A stretch of DNA of 64,000 nucleotides from the NCBI GenBank assembly GCA_026410415.1, contig JAPMLR010000010.1:26751-90750 (forward strand). Direction: 5' to 3'. This stretch comes from Denitratimonas yunnanensis (SeqCode). GTDB taxonomy: Bacteria; Pseudomonadota; Gammaproteobacteria; Xanthomonadales; Xanthomonadaceae. Every line of letters starts with the position of its first letter. Position 1 is the first letter of the stretch. This document shows, piece after piece, positions 38,809-47,312 of the stretch. Position numbers and translations under genes: made by a program. The notes below the pieces were generated by a model that saw only the letters and a list, made by a program, of their open reading frames with translations, had not been told where the DNA came from and did no database searches.

Positions 38809-39662
38809 ACTCGCTCCCTCGCCCCGCCTGCGTGCAACAGGTAGGTGCGGGCCATGCGGGTGAAGCGCGGAACCCGGGTGCTGCCGGAGAACAGTTCGCC
38901 ATTGACGTAGGGAAAACCGTTGGCCCAGTTGGGCAGGCGCGGCTGGGCGTTGGCGCGTTCGCTGGCGCGGATATCCATGGCGCGGAAGATCTCGGCCATC
39001 ACTTCATGCACGTTGCCGCCATCGCGTTGCGTCATCTGCTCGATGGTGCGGGTGAACAGGCTTTCGCCGTGGAAGATGCCGGTGTCTTCGGCGAAGAAGC
39101 AGAAGATGAGGCGCGCCATGAAGTGGTTCATGTCGGCGCGGCGGGCATCGCTGGCCCACTCGGGGTTTTCGCGCAGCAGTTCGACGTAGAGCTTGTTCAG
39201 GCGCCCGGTGGCGCGCACGTCGATGGGGTTGTCGCGGATCTCCTTGATGGTGGAGATGCCGGCCAGCGGCAGGAAGAACCCGAAGTGGTTGGGGAAATCC
39301 GTGTAATCGCACGCGAGGGTTTCACCGCTGGTCAGCTCTTCGGCTTCCAGTGTTTGGCCATCGGTGGCAGGCAGAAACTTGGCCTTGGCTTTGGTGGACG
39401 CAGGACTGGCGCGCAACGTCTTGAGTGTGTCGCCTACAGCGCCGGCTCGGCACACGGCGATGTGGATGTTGTTGCGCTGGAGAACGGCGCCGAGGATGGC
39501 GTCGCCGTTCACGTCTGAAAGGTTGTTGTTGCCGCTGCGCAGGCGCTTGAGGGTGATGTCCTTGTTGCCGAAAGCGGCGAGGAAGGAAAACGGGAACTCG
39601 GATGCATCGAATGGCTGTTCAGCCAGTTCGGAAATGGCTTGTTCGATCTCTACGGCATTCAT
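38802..39662 (-). pseudogene. Truncated MmeI-type DNA methyltransferase (N-terminal 286 aa only)
   Basis: From ATG 39662 the product matches the N-terminus of MmeI-like class IIG methyltransferases: MNAVEIEQAISELAEQPFDASEFPFSFLAAFGNKDITLKRLRSG, GVLQ-like NNIHIA, YTDFPNHFGFFLPLAGISTIKEIRDNPIDVRATGRLNKLYVELLRENPEW, MNHFMARLIFCFFAEDTGIFHGESLF and FPYVNGELFSGSTRVPRFTRMARTYLLHAGG. These belong to the N-terminal nuclease-like and helicase-spacer domains. In intact members (about 900-1100 residues) the methyltransferase domain with its NPPF/Y motif follows. Here, only six unrelated residues (ARERVP) precede a stop. The SAM-binding and target-recognition regions are absent up to tatD, so this is a relic. 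Confidence 0.8.
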
Positions 39663-39762
39663 GGGTGCGATTGTCACATGGCATGTGGGCTGCGGCATGC
39701 TCAGCTGCTGGACGCGGTTGCCGTGCCTGTCTACCCTTGGCTGCTCATTCGAGGGGACACCT

Positions 39763-40104
39763 ATGAGCTCACGCGCTGCGTTGCGGTTGGCACCGCTTCT
39801 GTTCCTTGCTGCGCCTGCCTACGCGGCGGGCGAAGAGGATGAGGCCTGGATAGCCCGTTACATGTCGTCGTCGTCGGCTCCGGGATTGGCACGCGGCAGT
39901 GCACAGGCGCGCACGGTCGAATTTGCCCAGTTGTCCGGGCACATCGGGCGACGCGCACGATTCGTGCTCTCCGACGGGCGCGAGCGTCGTGGCTTGATCG
40001 AAGGTGTCCGTGGCAGCGAGGTTCAGGTGCGCGCCCAGTTTGGCGGCGGCTTCTTCCTCTACACCCTGGCACGCGCGGACCTCCGCGCCATCCAGCTGGA
40101 CTGA
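39763..40104 (+). CDS. Small secreted protein with SH3-like/barrel domain (113 aa)
   Basis: The start is ATG 39763, preceded by GAGGGG. The frame is open upstream but overlaps the opposite-strand relic. A signal peptide (MSSRAALRLAPLLFLAAPAYAAG) precedes QLSGHIGRRARFVLSDGRERRGLIEGVRGSEVQVRAQFGGGFFLYTLARADLRAIQLD, whose small beta pattern resembles an Sm- or SH3-like barrel. No family is recognised. It precedes the 363-residue protein by 5 bases and is probably co-transcribed. Confidence 0.65.
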   Translation: MSSRAALRLAPLLFLAAPAYAAGEEDEAWIARYMSSSSAPGLARGSAQARTVEFAQLSGHIGRRARFVLSDGRERRGLIEGVRGSEVQVRAQFGGGFFLYTLARADLRAIQLD

Positions 40105-40109
40105 CGATC

Positions 40110-41201
40110 ATGCTCGGAAGTTTCGCGTCACTCGCGGGTTTCGTTTTGGTGCTGCTGGTCCTGACGATCTGGATGTGCGTCAAGATCTGGCGGCGCAGTC
40201 CGTTGCTGTCGATCGGTACATTCCTGTTCTCGCCGCTGGCGATCGTGTCGCTGATCGTGTGCTGGGGCGATGAAGAATCCGACATCCGGGTGCCGTTCTT
40301 CCTGTCGCTGGCGGTCTCGCTGCTGATCGGTTTCATGGCGATGCGAACCGTGAACAAGGGCATCGACGAGATGGCGTGGGTGCTCAGCGACGAAGACATC
40401 GCCGAGATCCGCAACGAGGACCCGGCGTTGGCAACGAAGCTCGAAGAGGCCCGTGCGCGCCTGATCGCCGAGCGCGGCGCGCCGGAATTCGACGATGAAT
40501 ATGCATACGAGGACGAGGGCGACGAGACCTGGCCGGAAGCACCGCGTCGTGCCCTCACGCCGGTGGCAGGGCCGGCATCGACCGACACACCCGCACCACG
40601 CCAGTTCACTCCCGCCGAGATCGAAGCCCAGCAGCGCGCGGAGCTGGAAATGGCGGCGCAAGGTGTGTCGTGGCGCTTCGGCGTGCTGGACCTCGCCCCG
40701 GCGGCGGCCAGCCTGCATCTACCGCGTGATTTTCGCTTCGTGCCACGGACACAGGTGTCGCGCGTCGCCCGTCTGCGCGGTACGCCGCTGAGCGACGATG
40801 TGCTTGGCTGGGTGGTGCATCGTCAGGTGGACCTGGCCCGAGACGACGCCTGGTACGTGCAACTTCGGTATGTTCCCACGGCCACGCGGCTGACACCGCC
40901 GGTGCGTCTGGGCGACAAGACTGCCGATGCAGAAGCCCGGGCCCGGTACGCCACGCTGATCGCTTCGCAACTGCGCACCGGCATGCCGCCGCACCAGCCG
41001 GCCTGGGATGCCTCGCTGCAGTTGGCTGCCTGGCAATGGCTGGGCGATGGCACGGACGATGCCTATCGCGACCATGTGGTGGCATTGCCGCTGCGTGGCG
41101 GCGTGCTGGAGTTCAACGTGCCGGGGTTGCACGCCGTGCATGCCGAACTGGGTGCACGCAGCGCACGGCTGGTGGCGCTGCGCACCACGCCCAAGCCCTG
41201 A
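40110..41201 (+). CDS. Membrane protein with conserved cytosolic/periplasmic C-terminal domain (363 aa)
   Basis: Three hydrophobic segments lie in the first 90 residues (FASLAGFVLVLLVLTIWMCVKI, LLSIGTFLFSPLAIVSLIVCW, FFLSLAVSLLIGFMAM). An acidic linker (EFDDEYAYEDEGDETWPEAP) then leads to a domain of about 180 residues (residues 185-363) with LHLPRDFRFVPRTQVSRVARLRG, LGWVVHRQVDLARDDAWYVQLRY and AWDASLQLAAWQWL. This C-terminal pattern is loosely reminiscent of DUF2167 proteins, but I am not sure. It follows the small secreted protein and ends before a hairpin at 41217. Confidence 0.65.
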   Translation: MLGSFASLAGFVLVLLVLTIWMCVKIWRRSPLLSIGTFLFSPLAIVSLIVCWGDEESDIRVPFFLSLAVSLLIGFMAMRTVNKGIDEMAWVLSDEDIAEIRNEDPALATKLEEARARLIAERGAPEFDDEYAYEDEGDETWPEAPRRALTPVAGPASTDTPAPRQFTPAEIEAQQRAELEMAAQGVSWRFGVLDLAPAAASLHLPRDFRFVPRTQVSRVARLRGTPLSDDVLGWVVHRQVDLARDDAWYVQLRYVPTATRLTPPVRLGDKTADAEARARYATLIASQLRTGMPPHQPAWDASLQLAAWQWLGDGTDDAYRDHVVALPLRGGVLEFNVPGLHAVHAELGARSARLVALRTTPKP

Positions 41202-41216
41202 GGTCCAACCCGACAC

Positions 41217-41241
41217 GACGCCAGCCCCATCGGCTGGCGTC
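41217..41241. terminator. Hairpin between convergent genes
   Basis: GACGCCAGCC and GGCTGGCGTC form a perfect 10-bp stem with a 5-base loop. No U-run follows on either strand, so it may be a rho-dependent or weak bidirectional terminator. Confidence 0.5.
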
Positions 41242-41292
41242 ACTGAGGCAACCGCCGAGACGTCGCGGCGGCTGCCGCGACCCTGGTCTGGA

Positions 41293-42066
41293 TCAGGTGC
41301 GCAACCCCACGCCGCGATGCAACAGCCACAACGCCAGCGCCCCGAGCGCCGCGGCGAAACCGAGCATCAGGGCATACGCCACCCACAGCGGCACGTCGCT
41401 GACGCCCAGCAGGCCGTAACGGAATGCGTTGACCATGTAGAAGATCGGATTGGCGTGGGTCACCGTCTGGGCCCAGCCCGGCAACAATGCGATGGAATAG
41501 AACACACCGCCCAGATACGTGAGTGGCGTGAGGATGAAGGTCGGCACGATGGCGACGTCGTCGAATTTCTTCGCGTAGATGGCGTTGACCAGACCGGCGA
41601 GCGAAAAAATCGTCGCGCCGAGCAGTACCGTGGACAACGTCACCAGAGGATGCGGCACGCGTACCGAGGTGAAGCACATCGCGATGGCAAACACGATGAC
41701 GCCCACCATCACGCCTCGCAGCACACCGCCTGCCACATAGCCGGAAAGAATCACCCAGTTCGGCGCGGGGCTGACGAGCAACTCCTCGATGTGGCGGCCG
41801 AATTTGGCGCCGAAAAAGCTGGACGAAATGTTGCCGTAGGCGTTCTGGATCACGCTCATCATCACCAGTCCCGGCACGATGTAATCCATGTAGCCGTAGC
41901 CGCCCATGTCGCCGATGCGGCTGCCGATGAGCTTGCCGAAGATCAGGAAATACAAGGTCATCGTGATCGCCGGCGGCACCAGGGTCTGGCCCCAGATCCG
42001 CAGGATTCGCGCGACTTCGCGGCGCGTGATGGTGTACAGCGCGATCAGGTTGGGATGCACGTTCAT
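41293..42066 (-). CDS. ABC-2 type transporter permease (YadH-like)
   Basis: The 257-residue polytopic protein (MNVHPNLIALYTITRREVARILRIWGQTLVPPAITMTLYFLIFG) is an ABC-2 permease of the YadH type, with the conserved GSRIGDMGGYGYMDYIVPGLVMMSVIQNAYGNISSSFFGAKFGRHIEELLVSPAP block. Five to six helices are present. It overlaps the ATPase gene by ATGA. It probably exports a lipid, polysaccharide or drug, and the substrate is unknown. Confidence 0.93.
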   Translation of the reverse strand: MNVHPNLIALYTITRREVARILRIWGQTLVPPAITMTLYFLIFGKLIGSRIGDMGGYGYMDYIVPGLVMMSVIQNAYGNISSSFFGAKFGRHIEELLVSPAPNWVILSGYVAGGVLRGVMVGVIVFAIAMCFTSVRVPHPLVTLSTVLLGATIFSLAGLVNAIYAKKFDDVAIVPTFILTPLTYLGGVFYSIALLPGWAQTVTHANPIFYMVNAFRYGLLGVSDVPLWVAYALMLGFAAALGALALWLLHRGVGLRT

Positions 42067-42992
42067 GCGGCCTCCTTGCCGGTGAGTCGCACGAACAGCT
42101 CTTCGAGGCGGTTGGTGCGGTTGCGCATCGAACGAACCCGGATGCCCTGCGCGGCCAATGCCGCGAAGACGCCGTTGAGGTCCATCGCGCGCGGCATTTC
42201 CACGTCCAGGGTGTGCGGGTCGCGTGCGGTCAGGCACACGCCGTCGAGCATCGGCAGGGACGCGGGCAACACGCCATCGATGTCGAACACGAAGGCCTCC
42301 ACGTCGAGTGTGGCCAGCAGCGCCTTCATCGTGCTGTGCTGGACGATGCGGCCACGATCGATGATCGCGATGTGCCGGCACAGGTCTTCGGCTTCTTCCA
42401 GATAGTGCGTGGTGAGGATCACCGTGGTGCCGGCTGCATTGATCTCGCGCATCAGCTTCCACATGCCGCGACGGATCTCGATGTCCACGCCGGCAGTGGG
42501 CTCGTCCAGAATCAGCAGCTTCGGCCGGGTCATGAGTGCACGCGCGATCATCAGGCGCCGCTTCATGCCGCCGGACAGCGTCCTGCTCATCATGCGCGCC
42601 TTGCCGGCGAGCTGCGCGCGCTCCAGTTCTTCGTGCGCACGCCGCACCGCTTCGTCTCGCGGCACGCCATAGAAACCGGCGTAGTTGACGAGGATGTCGA
42701 GCGGCTTCTCGAACAGGTTGAAGTTGATTTCCTGCGGCACCAGTCCGATCAGGCGCATGGCCTGTTCGCGGTGGCGTGCAATGTCGACGCCGAATACTTC
42801 GACCTGACCGGCGCTGGCGTTGACCAGGGAACTGACGATGCCGATAAGGGTGGATTTGCCCGCCCCATTGGGACCGAGCAACGCGAAAAAATCGCCTTCG
42901 GCCACGTCCAGATCGATGCCACGCAGCGCTTCGACGCCGTTGGCATAGACCTTGCGCAGGCCGGACACACGCAACGCGGGAATGACGGACAT
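42063..42992 (-). CDS. ABC transporter ATP-binding protein (YadG-like)
   Basis: The 309-residue ATPase has GPNGAGKSTLIGI (Walker A), LSGGMKRRLMIARAL (signature), LLILDEPTAGVDIEIRR (Walker B) and THYLEEAEDLC (H-loop). The C-terminal DUF-type extension (about 225-309) is characteristic of YadG. It forms an exporter with the permease encoded downstream. The promoter probably lies in the 61-base gap to the divergent reductase gene, where the minus-strand TATACT (43022-43027) could be the -10. Confidence 0.95.
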   Translation of the reverse strand: MSVIPALRVSGLRKVYANGVEALRGIDLDVAEGDFFALLGPNGAGKSTLIGIVSSLVNASAGQVEVFGVDIARHREQAMRLIGLVPQEINFNLFEKPLDILVNYAGFYGVPRDEAVRRAHEELERAQLAGKARMMSRTLSGGMKRRLMIARALMTRPKLLILDEPTAGVDIEIRRGMWKLMREINAAGTTVILTTHYLEEAEDLCRHIAIIDRGRIVQHSTMKALLATLDVEAFVFDIDGVLPASLPMLDGVCLTARDPHTLDVEMPRAMDLNGVFAALAAQGIRVRSMRNRTNRLEELFVRLTGKEAA

Positions 42993-43054
42993 GGTTACCT
43001 GCCGAAAAATCCAAGCCGGTTAGTATATCGGGCTTGCCCCAGCCGGATGTTTTC

Positions 43055-43795
43055 GTGGCCAATCGCCTTCCCCTGCGCCTGCTCGATCGCCGTTTGCTGG
43101 CGCCGGGTGTGCTGCATGTCTCATTCGAACACCGCGATGGTGTGCCGCTGCCGTTCAAGCCCGGGCAGTTCATCCAGCTGTTCTTCACCGACACCGACGG
43201 GCAGGAGCAGCGACGCAGCTACTCGATCGCCAACCCGCCGCCACGGGATCAGCCGCCGATGCAATGGGATGTCGCGGTCGGGTTGATGCCCGGTGGCGTG
43301 GCCAGCGGGATGCTGCAAACGCTTCCTCTCGGGTCGACGCTGGATGCCGGCGGGCCGTTCGGGCGGTTCCATCTGATGCAGGGCGATGCGCCGCGACGTT
43401 TTCTGCTCGTGGCCACGGGAACCGGCGTGGCCCCGTTCCATGCGATGCGGCTGGAGTTGGAACGACATTGCCGCAACGGCACCGACGTCGTGCTGTTGTG
43501 TGGCGCCCGCACCCGCGACGAATTGCTGTACCGCGACACCTTCGTGGCAATGGCCCGGGAGATTCCGGAATTTTCCTATCGCGGCTGCCTGACCCGCGAA
43601 GCGCCTCCTGCCGACCAGCCCGAACTGGTGTCCGGGCGCGTGCAAGACACGCTGGCGTCACTTGTACCGGGGCGAGACGATCTCGCCCTGCTCTGCGGCA
43701 ATCCCGCGATGGTGGACGACTGCGCCACCTGGCTGTCGCAGGCCGGTCTGCCGTTGCGTTCCATCCGACGCGAGCGATACATCGCGTCCGGGTGA
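43055..43795 (+). CDS. fpr: Ferredoxin/flavodoxin--NADP+ reductase
   Basis: The product has about 246 residues from GTG 43055; TTG 43034 is an alternative. The FAD-binding domain shows KPGQFIQLFF and RRSYSIANPP (R-x-Y-S), and the NADP-binding domain shows LLVATGTGVAPFHAM, VVLLCGARTRDEL and LCGNPAMVDDC. The size and motifs fit a subclass of bacterial ferredoxin-NADP reductases that supply electrons to iron-sulfur and radical-SAM enzymes. No ferredoxin gene is adjacent. Confidence 0.88.
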   Translation: MANRLPLRLLDRRLLAPGVLHVSFEHRDGVPLPFKPGQFIQLFFTDTDGQEQRRSYSIANPPPRDQPPMQWDVAVGLMPGGVASGMLQTLPLGSTLDAGGPFGRFHLMQGDAPRRFLLVATGTGVAPFHAMRLELERHCRNGTDVVLLCGARTRDELLYRDTFVAMAREIPEFSYRGCLTREAPPADQPELVSGRVQDTLASLVPGRDDLALLCGNPAMVDDCATWLSQAGLPLRSIRRERYIASG

Positions 43796-43865
43796 TGCGT
43801 CACACCATGTTTCCGTTGCCGTCTTCGCACACAGGCACCATTCATTGATGCAACAAGGAGTTCCT

Positions 43866-45314
43866 ATGAAACGTTACGCATGGCTGGTCGCGTTGCTGCT
43901 ACCGACGCTCGCACCGGCCCGTACCTTGGGCGATTTGAGCTTCACGCCCTGCACTTTGGCTCCCGAGGGTGTGTTGACCTCGGTCGCGGCGCACTGCGCG
44001 ACGCTGGAGGTGCCGGAAGACCGATCCGTGCCGGAAGGCCGGCGCATTGCCTTGTCGATCGCCTGGGTGGCGCCGGAAGCGGGTGAAGCGCAGCCTGACC
44101 CGGTGTTCCTGCTGGCAGGCGGTCCGGGCCAATCGGCCAGGGAAAGTTATCCGTCGGTCGCGCCCGCGTTCAAGGACATCGTGCGCTATCGCAACGTGAT
44201 CCTGCTGGACCAGCGCGGCACCGGCGAGTCCAATCGCCTCGCCTGTGACAGCGACACCGACGACATGCTCGACGATTCCCCCGAAGCCATCACCCGCCAC
44301 GCGCGTGATTGCCTGGAGGCGCTTTCGACGCATGCCGATGTCCGGCACTACACCACCACCGATGCGGTTGCCGATCTGGATGCGGTGCGGCGCGCGATCG
44401 GTGCGGCGACGATCAACCTGATCGGCATTTCCTATGGCACCCGGGTCGCCCAGCAGTACATGAAAGCCCATCCGGCCACGGTACGCAGCGTGGTACTCGA
44501 CGGTGTGGTCCCGAACACCCTGGTGTTGGGACAGGAACACGCGAAGAACCTGGATGCCGCTCTGGCCACCCAGTTCCGCCACTGCGCGATGCTTGCGTCG
44601 TGTTCGGAGGCGATGGGCGACCTCCAGGCAACCTTCCGGCAACTGGCGACCGAATTGCGGGAGGCGCCGAGGAAAGTCCGCTACCGCGATGCCACGACCG
44701 GAAAGATGATGGAGGGCGACTTCAGTTACGCGATGCTGGCTGCGCTGCTGCGGCTCTATGCCTACCACCCTGCCACCGCCGCCACGTTGCCCGTGTTGTT
44801 GCATGAACTGGCGCAGGGCGAAACCGATGCGGCGATGGCGCAAGCCATGATGCTGCTTTCATCGATGGGTGATTCGATGGCGCATGGCATGGGCCTGTCG
44901 GTCAGTTGCAGCGAGGATGCGGACGAGCTTCGTCCCGACCCCGAAGATGCGGGGCGCGTGCTGGGCAGCGAGTTCATCACCTCTCTCAAGGCGCAGTGCA
45001 ATGTCTGGCCACGCGGGCAACGACCCGACGATATGCGCGAACCGGTGCGTGGCGACATCCCCGTGTTGCTGCTTTCCGGGCTGTTCGATCCAGTCACGCC
45101 GCCGCGCTACGGCGATGAAGTGGCTGAAACCCTGAGCAAGGCGCGCCACCTGATCCTGCATGGACAAGGGCACAACGTCATCGGCGTGGGCTGCACCCCG
45201 AAACTCGTCGCCCAATTCATCGAAAGCACCGATCCCGCCGGACTGGATGCGGCGTGCCTGGAGCGACTTTCGACCCTGCAACCTTTCACCGGCCACCACG
45301 GGTGGGAACCATGA
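43866..45314 (+). CDS. Tripeptidyl aminopeptidase-like alpha/beta hydrolase, secreted (482 aa)
   Basis: A signal peptide (MKRYAWLVALLLPTLAPA) precedes an alpha/beta hydrolase of the SlpD/E-Tap family. FLLAGGPGQSARE forms the oxyanion region, VILLDQRGTGESN the second strand, GISYGTR the nucleophile elbow (Ser), GLFDPVTPPRYGDEV the acid (Asp) and GQGHNVIG the His. Members release N-terminal peptides or proline. The stop overlaps the next gene, a NatA-type ATPase, so a peptidase and an exporter are coupled. Confidence 0.9.
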   Translation: MKRYAWLVALLLPTLAPARTLGDLSFTPCTLAPEGVLTSVAAHCATLEVPEDRSVPEGRRIALSIAWVAPEAGEAQPDPVFLLAGGPGQSARESYPSVAPAFKDIVRYRNVILLDQRGTGESNRLACDSDTDDMLDDSPEAITRHARDCLEALSTHADVRHYTTTDAVADLDAVRRAIGAATINLIGISYGTRVAQQYMKAHPATVRSVVLDGVVPNTLVLGQEHAKNLDAALATQFRHCAMLASCSEAMGDLQATFRQLATELREAPRKVRYRDATTGKMMEGDFSYAMLAALLRLYAYHPATAATLPVLLHELAQGETDAAMAQAMMLLSSMGDSMAHGMGLSVSCSEDADELRPDPEDAGRVLGSEFITSLKAQCNVWPRGQRPDDMREPVRGDIPVLLLSGLFDPVTPPRYGDEVAETLSKARHLILHGQGHNVIGVGCTPKLVAQFIESTDPAGLDAACLERLSTLQPFTGHHGWEP

Positions 45315-46057
45315 TCGAAGCCTCCAATCTCTCCAAGGCGTTCAAGACCCGAACCGGCACGGTGCAAGCGGTATCGGATGTCGGATTCATCGCGCGCGAC
45401 GGTGAAATCACCGGGTTGCTCGGTCCCAACGGTGCCGGCAAGACGACGACATTGCGCATGTTGTACACGCTGATGTCGCCCGATCGCGGTGCAGTCCGCG
45501 TGGACGGGATCGACGTGGCCAACGATCCCGATGCCGTTCGGCGGCGCCTGGGCGTTCTGCCGGATGCGCGTGGCGTCTACAAGCGCCTTACCGCGCGGGA
45601 GAACATCGCCTATTTCGGGCGCCTGCACGGCATGGATGAAGCCACCATCGCGGCACGCACCGACGCGCTGTCGAAGGCGCTGGAGATGGACGACATCCTG
45701 GATCGACAGACCGAAGGCTTCTCGCAAGGTCAACGCACCAAGACGGCGATCGCACGCGCCATCGTGCACGACCCGCGCAACGTGATTCTGGACGAGCCCA
45801 CCAACGGGCTCGACGTGATGACGACTCGCGCGATGCGTGGCTTCCTGCGCCAGCTGCGCGATGAAGGACGCTGCGTGATCTTCTCCAGCCACATCATGCA
45901 GGAGGTCGCCGCGCTGTGTGACCGGATCGTGGTGATCGCGAAAGGAACCGTGGTGGCGCAAGGCACGCCGGACGAGCTGCGCACGCAGACCGGCGAGTCC
46001 AACCTCGAGGACGCGTTCGTGCGCGCGATCGGATCGGAAGAAGGATTGTTCGGATGA
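45311..46057 (+). CDS. natA: ABC transporter ATP-binding protein, NatA-like
   Basis: The 248-residue ATPase begins MIEASNLSKAFKTRTGTVQAVSDVGFIARDGEITGLLGPNGAGKTTTLRML. The degenerate signature is FSQGQRTKTAIARAI, the Walker B VILDEPTNGLDVM and the H-loop SSHIMQEVAALC. It resembles NatA, the ATPase of a Na+ efflux ABC-2 exporter first defined in Bacillus. It overlaps the peptidase upstream and the permease downstream by four bases each, giving a three-gene operon. Confidence 0.93.
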   Translation: MIEASNLSKAFKTRTGTVQAVSDVGFIARDGEITGLLGPNGAGKTTTLRMLYTLMSPDRGAVRVDGIDVANDPDAVRRRLGVLPDARGVYKRLTARENIAYFGRLHGMDEATIAARTDALSKALEMDDILDRQTEGFSQGQRTKTAIARAIVHDPRNVILDEPTNGLDVMTTRAMRGFLRQLRDEGRCVIFSSHIMQEVAALCDRIVVIAKGTVVAQGTPDELRTQTGESNLEDAFVRAIGSEEGLFG

Positions 46058-47220
46058 ATGCCGTGTTCGTGGTGATGATGAAAGAGCTGGTCGATCTCGC
46101 ACGCGACCGGCGCACCGTGCTGATTTCGCTGTTGATGGGGCCATTCCTGATCGTGGGACTGGTCGTTGGCATGGGTGCGGTCATGCAAAAGAAGATGACC
46201 ACCCAGATGGAAAAAACGCTGGAGCTTCCAGTGATCGGCGCGGAGTCCGCCGTCAACCTCGTGGCGTGGCTGGAAGAGCACAACATCGAGGTGAAAGCCG
46301 CACCGGAAGATCCTCAAGCCGCCATCGCCAGCCAGGACGAGGACGTGATCCTGCGTATCTCCGAGCGGTATGCAGAAGACTGGCGCGAGAGCAAGCCGGC
46401 CCTGGTCGAAATCCTGCACGACAGCACACGGGATGATTCGCGCATCCCGGTGGCGCGCGTCACGCGCGTGCTTGAAGGCTACAGCCAGCAGGCAGGTGCC
46501 CTGCGGCTTCTGGCTCGCGGCGTGAATCCGGCGGTGGGCATGCCGGTACTGGTTGCGCCGGTCGACCTTGCCACGCCGATGAGTCGCATCGGACAAGCGC
46601 TGGCGTTCCTTCCCTATTTCCTGATCATGAGCGCGTTCGTGGGCGGTGCCTACCTGGTGATCGACGTGACCGCAGGCGAGCGCGAACGCCAGTCGCTTGA
46701 ACCGCTGCTCGCGACACCTGCGTCGCGCAGGGCCATCATGAGCGGAAAGATCCTGGCCGCCTGCGCGTTCGGCTTGTTCAGCCTCGTCCTCATGCTGCTG
46801 GCGTTCAAGCTGGCCTTCTGGCTCGCCCCGGCCGGCGCCAAGGTGGACGTTTCGTTGCTGGCGATGGCCAAGCTTTTGCTGATCCTGGTGCCGACGCTGC
46901 TGTTCGGGTCCTGCCTGTTGACCGTCATCGCGGCCAGCGTGAAGAGCGTGAAGGAAGCCCAGAGTTACATGAGCCTGTTGTTCCTGTTGCCGATGCTGCC
47001 GACGTTCTATCTGCTGATATCGCCGGTGAAGAACCAGTTGTGGATGCTCGCCATTCCGTTTCTGGCACAGAACCAGATGATCATGATGGTGTTGCGTGGG
47101 GAAACCATCTCGCCGGCGCACTGGGCGTTCTATCTGGCGATCGGCACCGCGTTGGCCGGGGTACTGTGGTGGATGGCCGCCCGCATGTATCACCGTGAAC
47201 GGCTGGCGGTATCCGGCTGA
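46054..47220 (+). CDS. natB: ABC transporter permease, NatB-like (388 aa)
   Basis: NatB layout: an N-terminal helix (VLISLLMGPFLIVGLVVGMGAV), then a large extracytoplasmic domain (about residues 45-180), then five to six helices near 185-375. GAYLVIDVTAGERERQSLEPLLATPASRRAIMSGK is the conserved cytosolic block of NatB permeases. With NatA it forms an ABC-2 exporter, possibly for Na+, though other substrates are known in the family. A strong bidirectional terminator follows. Confidence 0.92.
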   Translation: MNAVFVVMMKELVDLARDRRTVLISLLMGPFLIVGLVVGMGAVMQKKMTTQMEKTLELPVIGAESAVNLVAWLEEHNIEVKAAPEDPQAAIASQDEDVILRISERYAEDWRESKPALVEILHDSTRDDSRIPVARVTRVLEGYSQQAGALRLLARGVNPAVGMPVLVAPVDLATPMSRIGQALAFLPYFLIMSAFVGGAYLVIDVTAGERERQSLEPLLATPASRRAIMSGKILAACAFGLFSLVLMLLAFKLAFWLAPAGAKVDVSLLAMAKLLLILVPTLLFGSCLLTVIAASVKSVKEAQSYMSLLFLLPMLPTFYLLISPVKNQLWMLAIPFLAQNQMIMMVLRGETISPAHWAFYLAIGTALAGVLWWMAARMYHRERLAVSG

Positions 47221-47257
47221 TTGATTCATCCCCTCCTGGCGTTTCATCCAGCGCATG

Positions 47258-47293
47258 AAAAAAGCCGCCACGCTTCGGCGTGGCGGCTTTTTT
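47258..47293. terminator. Bidirectional intrinsic terminator
   Basis: AAAAAAGCCGCCACGC and GCGTGGCGGCTTTTTT form a 16-bp perfect stem with a TTCG loop. It ends both the natAB operon and the TonB-domain gene, which converge here. Confidence 0.95.
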
Positions 47294-47312
47294 GGGGGTG
47301 CTGTGGTGACGC

